DNA of 32,517 nt from the NCBI GenBank assembly GCA_913048575.1, contig CAJWWJ010000006.1, positions 1 through 32,517 of the forward strand, in the 5' to 3' direction. The notes beneath the pieces are model-generated. The model had not been told where the DNA came from. It searched no databases and worked only from the letters and a program-made list of their open reading frames with translations. The stretch is from an uncultured Halieaceae bacterium (GTDB lineage: Bacteria; Pseudomonadota; Gammaproteobacteria; Pseudomonadales; Halieaceae). Shown here one piece after another: positions 28,219 to 32,517 of this stretch; position 1 is the first letter of the stretch, and each line of letters starts with the position of its first letter. Made by a program: the position numbers and the translations under genes.

Positions 28219-28845
28219 ATGAGCCAGTTTTTTGCGATTCATCCCGAGACGCCGCAGGTGCGCCTTATCAATCAGGCGGTGGCGATCATTCAGGGAGGAG
28301 GGGTTGTGGTTTACCCTACAGACTCGGCCTACGCGCTGGGCTGCCAACTGGGCAATAAGCGAGCGGTTGAGCGGATCCGCCGGATCCGTGCCTTGCAAGA
28401 CGACCATAACTTTACGTTGGTGTGTCGCGATCTCTCAGAATTAGGCACCTATGCGCGCGTTGATAATGCCGTGTATCGATTACTGCGCCACGCAACACCG
28501 GGGCCATACACCTTTATTCTCGAGGCCACACGCGATGTCCCCAAACGGCTGGTTCAACCCAAGCGAAAGACGATTGGGTTAAGAGTGCCGGATCATCCGA
28601 TTCCTCAGGCATTACTCCACGCCCTCGGCGAGCCTCTGATGAGCGCTACCTTGGCCTTACCCGGCGGTGATCTACCCCTATCTGATCCTCATGAGATTCG
28701 TCAGCAACTTGAGCATGAGGTGGATCTGGTGATTGATGGCGGATTTTGTGGTTTAGAACCAACCAGTGTCATTGATTTGACCGCCTCGCTGCCCGTCATT
28801 CTCAGACGCGGATTGGGTGATGTCAGCGACTTTGAGGTCGCCTAA
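28219..28845 (+). CDS. yciO: YciO/Sua5 family (YrdC-domain) protein
   Basis: AVAIIQGGGVVVYPTDSAYALGCQLGNKRAVERIRRIRALQDDHNFTLVCRDLSELGTYARVDNAVYRLLRHATPGPYTFIL. Confidence 0.93.
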   Translation: MSQFFAIHPETPQVRLINQAVAIIQGGGVVVYPTDSAYALGCQLGNKRAVERIRRIRALQDDHNFTLVCRDLSELGTYARVDNAVYRLLRHATPGPYTFILEATRDVPKRLVQPKRKTIGLRVPDHPIPQALLHALGEPLMSATLALPGGDLPLSDPHEIRQQLEHEVDLVIDGGFCGLEPTSVIDLTASLPVILRRGLGDVSDFEVA

Positions 28846-28860
28846 GGGTATACTCGAACT

Positions 28861-29739
28861 GTGACGAAATCCCCTGAACAATCGCCCAATCCCATCGAGG
28901 AAAGCGGGTCCCACGAGACGCTCGTCGCTGCGCCCGAACCGGTTTTTGCTCGTCCAGAGCAAGCCGAAATGCCCTTCGCGATGGTGCGAGGGCAGGCAGT
29001 GACCGAGCTGCCAAAAGATTTATATATCCCACCGCAGGCGCTGGAGGTATTTTTAGAGGCGTTTGAGGGACCTCTTGATCTGTTGCTCTATCTCATTCGT
29101 CGACAAAATCTCGATATATTGGATATCGACGTGGCACAGATCACCGAGCAATACATGCGTTACGTTGAACTGATGGATGCCATGCAGTTCGAGCTGGCAG
29201 CTGAGTACCTGTTGATGGCGGCGATGCTTGCTGAGATTAAATCACGCATGCTGTTGCCCAGAGCCACTGAAAATGAAGAAGATGAGGAAGATCCGCGCGC
29301 TAATCTGGTCCGTCGTTTGCAAGAATATGAGCGCTTCAAGAAAGCAGCGGAAGACCTTGAGGCGCTGCCTCGTTTAGAGCGCGAGCTGTGGCAGGCCTCT
29401 GCTGCGCCACCCGACATTCGATCGGAGCGTCCGCTGCCCGAGGTCGATATGCGCGAAGTGCTGCTGGCGCTGAGTGAGGTATTGCGTCGCGCTGAGATGT
29501 ATCAGAGCCACCAGATTCAGCGAGAATCTTTGTCGACGCGTGAGCGGATGTCGCAGGTGCTAGAGACGCTTAAAGGCGATGGATTCGTCCCCTTTGTGAC
29601 GCTGTTTCGACCCGAAGAGGGACGCCTAGGCGTCGTCGTCACGTTCTTAGCGCTGATGGAGTTGATGAAGGAATCTCTGATTGAATTAGTCCAAACAGAG
29701 GGATTCGGCCCAATCCACATCAAGGTAAAGTCGGAGTGA
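28861..29739 (+). CDS. scpA: Segregation and condensation protein A
   Basis: LEVFLEAFEGPLDLLLYLIRRQNLDILDIDVAQITEQYMRYVELM; AEYLLMAAMLAEIKSRMLLP. GTG start. Confidence 0.96.
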   Translation: MTKSPEQSPNPIEESGSHETLVAAPEPVFARPEQAEMPFAMVRGQAVTELPKDLYIPPQALEVFLEAFEGPLDLLLYLIRRQNLDILDIDVAQITEQYMRYVELMDAMQFELAAEYLLMAAMLAEIKSRMLLPRATENEEDEEDPRANLVRRLQEYERFKKAAEDLEALPRLERELWQASAAPPDIRSERPLPEVDMREVLLALSEVLRRAEMYQSHQIQRESLSTRERMSQVLETLKGDGFVPFVTLFRPEEGRLGVVVTFLALMELMKESLIELVQTEGFGPIHIKVKSE

Positions 29740-30497
29740 ACATGGAAGCGGGTTTGGTGCAAATTCTCGAGGGTGCTTTGCTTGCGGCAGGGGAGCCCCT
29801 GTCTCTGCAGCGCATGGCAATTTTGTTCGAAGAAGATGAGCGGCCGTCCACCGAGGAGTTACGAAGTGCGATTAAGATCGTTGGCGAGCGCTGTGAGGAC
29901 CGCGGTTATGAGCTGGTTCAAGTCGCGTCTGGCTATCGATTTCAGGTCCGTCAAAACTTGTCAGATTGGGTCGCCCGGTTATGGCAAGAGCGCCCAGCGC
30001 GATATTCACGTGCATTAATGGAGACCTTGTCGCTCATTGCGTATCGTCAGCCCATAACCCGCGGTGAAATCGAGGAAATTCGCGGCGTCGCGGTCAGCAC
30101 GAACATCGTTAAGACGCTGCTAGAGCGAGAATGGGTGCGCGTCGTAGGTCATCGGGATGTCCCCGGTAGACCTGCAATGTATGCCACTACGCGGCAGTTT
30201 CTTGATTATTTTAACTTAAAGTCGCTGGACCAATTACCGCCGTTGGCCGAAATTAAGGAGCTCGACAATTTGTCCGGTGAGTTGGGTTTGGAATTGCCCG
30301 AGGTACCAGACGTTACCCTTCAAAATGACGACCCCCCACATGGTGATCTACCGAATGATGACGTTTCACATGATGACGTTCCACATGATGAGGAGTCATC
30401 TGATATCTCTGGCACCCAGACTGATGGTGCTGCCGATGAACTGGAGACGGTAGGCGATGGCGAAGCAGCGCCCGAAGCAGCCCCCGAAGCGTCTTAA
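29736..30497 (+). CDS. scpB: Segregation and condensation protein B
   Basis: [49 protein letters not shown]-like region ([58 protein letters not shown]); acidic repetitive C-terminal tail. Confidence 0.96.
   Translation: [253 protein letters not shown]
30324..30398 (+). repeat. Five imperfect 15-bp tandem units in scpB encoding (N/H)DDVP-like pentapeptides
   Basis: Units translate as [25 protein letters not shown]; the third and fourth units match closely (aatgatgacgtttca, catgatgacgttcca). Confidence 0.85.
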
Positions 30498-31356
30498 CGC
30501 TGCGGCGATACCCGCCGCAGATAAAGGTGAAAAGCTTCAAAAGGTGCTCGCGAATCTGGGTTTTGGCTCGCGCCGAAAGATGGAGCAATGGATCGAAGAG
30601 GGTCGCCTGAAGTTAGACGGCAAGGTCGCGACACTGGGCGATCGCGTCACGGCAGAGCAGACGGTTCGCTTGGATGACAAACTCCTTGCCCGAGAGCCAG
30701 CGGATCAGGTCCGTGTGTTGCTCTACCATAAGCCGGAGAGAGAGGTTTGTTCTCGCAGTGATCCTGAGAGTCGCAAGACCGTCTTCGACAGTCTGCCGCG
30801 TCTTCAAAGCGGGCGGTGGATTTCGGTAGGCCGACTCGATTTCAATACATCGGGGGTGTTGCTGTTTACCACTGATGGAGGCTTAGCCAATGCACTCATG
30901 CACCCATCGAGCTCGATTGAACGCGAATATTTGGTGCGGGTAATGGGCAAGGTCGACGAACCGATGTTGGAGCGGTTAAAAAGTGGGGTAGAGCTCGACG
31001 ACGGTCCCGCGCGTTTCACAGACATTCAGGAAGGCGGAGGTGATGGGATCAATCGGTTCTTCTACGTCGTACTGATGGCGGGGAGAAATCGCGAAGTCAG
31101 GCGACTGTGGGAATCCCAAGGGACGACCGTTTCTCGCCTAAAGCGTGTGCGCTACGGCGAAGTTTTCCTGCCCTCGAAATTAAAAAAAGGGCAATCTTTA
31201 GAGCTGCCGCAACGCGATGTCGACGTCATTTATGCGATGGCGGGAGTGCCTACCCGGGACGTGGCGAGTGTCACCAAAAAAGAACAAGAACGGCGAGACC
31301 GTTTTTCGGGTAAGGGCAAACGACTGACAGGCAGGCGGGGTCGCTGGGAACACTAA
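30457..31356 (+). CDS. rluB: 23S rRNA pseudouridine(2605) synthase RluB
   Basis: S4-like EKLQKVLANLGFGSRRKMEQWIEEGRLKLDGK; VGRLDFNTSGVLLFTTDGGLANALMHPSS; AGRNREVRRLWESQG. 41-bp overlap with scpB. Confidence 0.94.
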   Translation: MAKQRPKQPPKRLNAAAIPAADKGEKLQKVLANLGFGSRRKMEQWIEEGRLKLDGKVATLGDRVTAEQTVRLDDKLLAREPADQVRVLLYHKPEREVCSRSDPESRKTVFDSLPRLQSGRWISVGRLDFNTSGVLLFTTDGGLANALMHPSSSIEREYLVRVMGKVDEPMLERLKSGVELDDGPARFTDIQEGGGDGINRFFYVVLMAGRNREVRRLWESQGTTVSRLKRVRYGEVFLPSKLKKGQSLELPQRDVDVIYAMAGVPTRDVASVTKKEQERRDRFSGKGKRLTGRRGRWEH

Positions 31357-32112
31357 TTAGTCCTGCGCACTCAACGTCTCGCCGTGTAACGATTGACTGG
31401 CGTCGCTGAGCAAATAAACCCAGTAAGCAGTGAGCGCCTCGGGAGACGGGTTGGTGTCAGGTTGTTCTCCTGGATACGCCATCCGTCGCATCTTGGTATT
31501 GACGGCTCCCGGGTTCAGGCTATTCACTCGGATCTGGCTGGTAGCTTTCAACTCATCTGCCAGCACCTGCATATACCCCTCGGTAGCAAACTTCGATACC
31601 GCATAGGCGCCCCAATAGGCTTTACCCCGCCGCCCGACTCCAGAACTGGTCAGAATAATGGAGGAGGGTGCTGCGTGCGTCAGCAACGGCATCAGCGCGC
31701 GCGTGAGTAAAAAAGTCGATGAAACATTGACCTGCATGACTTCTTGCCAACTTGCCGGTGAGGTCTGTGCTAATAATCGGCGCTCCCCTAGCACACTCGC
31801 ATTATGAACCAGCCCGTCTAAAGTGATGTCCGCTTCTGTCAGTTGCTCAGCGAGGGCCTCGTAGCGGGCGGCGTCAGTGGTATTGAGTTCAAGTGGAATG
31901 ATGCCGGCTTCGCGGCCCCCTGCGCTCAGGATGTCATCGTAGACGGCTTCAAGCCCCGCTTCATTGCGACCTAATAGGAGCACTTCGGCGCCGACTTTAG
32001 CGCAAGCTAGCGCAACAGCACGACCGATCCCACCACCGGCTCCGGTGATCAATACGGTTTTGTTAGCAAGCTCAGTATCAGAGGGTTGCCATTGAGGGGG
32101 TAAAAAGCTCAT
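31357..32112 (-). CDS. yciK: YciK-family SDR oxidoreductase
   Basis: VLITGAGGGIGRAVALACAKVGAEVLLLGR; LVHNASVLGERR; YWGAYAVSKFATEGYMQVLADEL; SLNPGAVNTKMRRMAYPGE. Confidence 0.93.
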   Translation of the reverse strand: MSFLPPQWQPSDTELANKTVLITGAGGGIGRAVALACAKVGAEVLLLGRNEAGLEAVYDDILSAGGREAGIIPLELNTTDAARYEALAEQLTEADITLDGLVHNASVLGERRLLAQTSPASWQEVMQVNVSSTFLLTRALMPLLTHAAPSSIILTSSGVGRRGKAYWGAYAVSKFATEGYMQVLADELKATSQIRVNSLNPGAVNTKMRRMAYPGEQPDTNPSPEALTAYWVYLLSDASQSLHGETLSAQD

Positions 32113-32517
32113 TGCAGCTGGTTCTCAATCATCTGTGATAGCTCTAGGCTGTTAAAGGCAATGGCATCGGCTTTCCACGCTGTTGCCGATTCCCCATCAG
32201 CAAGATAGCCGTAAGCGGCGGCGATAGTAGCGCAGCCAGCCGCCTTACCAGCCTCAATGTCGCGACGGTGATCACCGACGAATACGCTGCGATCGGGTGG
32301 GCAGTTGAGTCGCTTGCAAGCGAGTATGAGTGATTCGGGATGGGGTTTAGGGTGACTCACATCATCCGGCGTGATGACGATATCAGCGGGTGGGTTGAAG
32401 TTCATTTTTTCCATCAGTGGGTGTGCAAAGCGCGACAGTTTATTCGTCACGACACCCCACTTTATGCCGCTTACCCCCAGGGCTGAAACCAGTGCGCGAA
32501 GGCCAGGATAGGGTTCG
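32109..32517 (-). CDS. HAD-family phosphatase (Gph/MupP-like), C-terminal part; N-terminus beyond right edge
   Basis: Frame is open to the edge: EPYPGLRALVSALGVSGIKWGVVTNKLSRFAHPLMEKM...PDDVSHPKPHPESLILACKRL...VFVGDHRRDIEAGKAAGCATIAAAYGY. Adjacent to yciK, as mupP is in pseudomonads. Confidence 0.88.
   Translation of the reverse strand, partial: EPYPGLRALVSALGVSGIKWGVVTNKLSRFAHPLMEKMNFNPPADIVITPDDVSHPKPHPESLILACKRLNCPPDRSVFVGDHRRDIEAGKAAGCATIAAAYGYLADGESATAWKADAIAFNSLELSQMIENQLQ

Noticed and set aside
1-32517. Defence island, CRISPR array, prophage, IS element or biosynthetic cluster
   Set aside because: No regularly spaced repeats, transposase, integrase, phage structural, nuclease-helicase or NRPS/PKS signatures were seen in any translated ORF.

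Overview
The window looks like a chromosomal segment from a gammaproteobacterium; this assignment is inferred from gene content and synteny only. It is dense with coding sequence and mostly housekeeping or envelope genes. From left to right: (1) the 5' part of a TonB-dependent receptor on the minus strand, running off the left edge, preceded by a clear TPP (thi-box) riboswitch; (2) a complete type II secretion operon gspCDEFGHIJKLMN on the plus strand; (3) an NSS-family and an AGCS-family Na+ symporter; (4) a minus-strand cluster of a small orphan protein, htpX and an HtrA-like periplasmic protease; (5) a membrane J-domain protein, a VWA-like protein with no canonical start codon, and a 69-aa orphan; (6) msrA, rsmE, rimO, a DUF2244 protein, an RluA-like pseudouridine synthase, pdxJ, a cyclophilin, an SH3-domain membrane protein and yciB; (7) an rnm/yciV-like PHP gene, yciO, scpA, scpB and rluB; (8) yciK and a mupP/gph-like HAD phosphatase truncated by the right edge. 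I found no CRISPR array, tRNA, rRNA, IS element, prophage or recognisable defence island. The most interesting leads are the riboswitch-controlled receptor with a candidate RBS-sequestering hairpin, the VWA gene whose best start is a non-canonical ATT directly behind an in-frame TAG, triplicated AAATAGT heptamers upstream of the orphan-htpX-protease cluster, and three convergent gene pairs that all abut or overlap. I did not find a convincing wholly new system.
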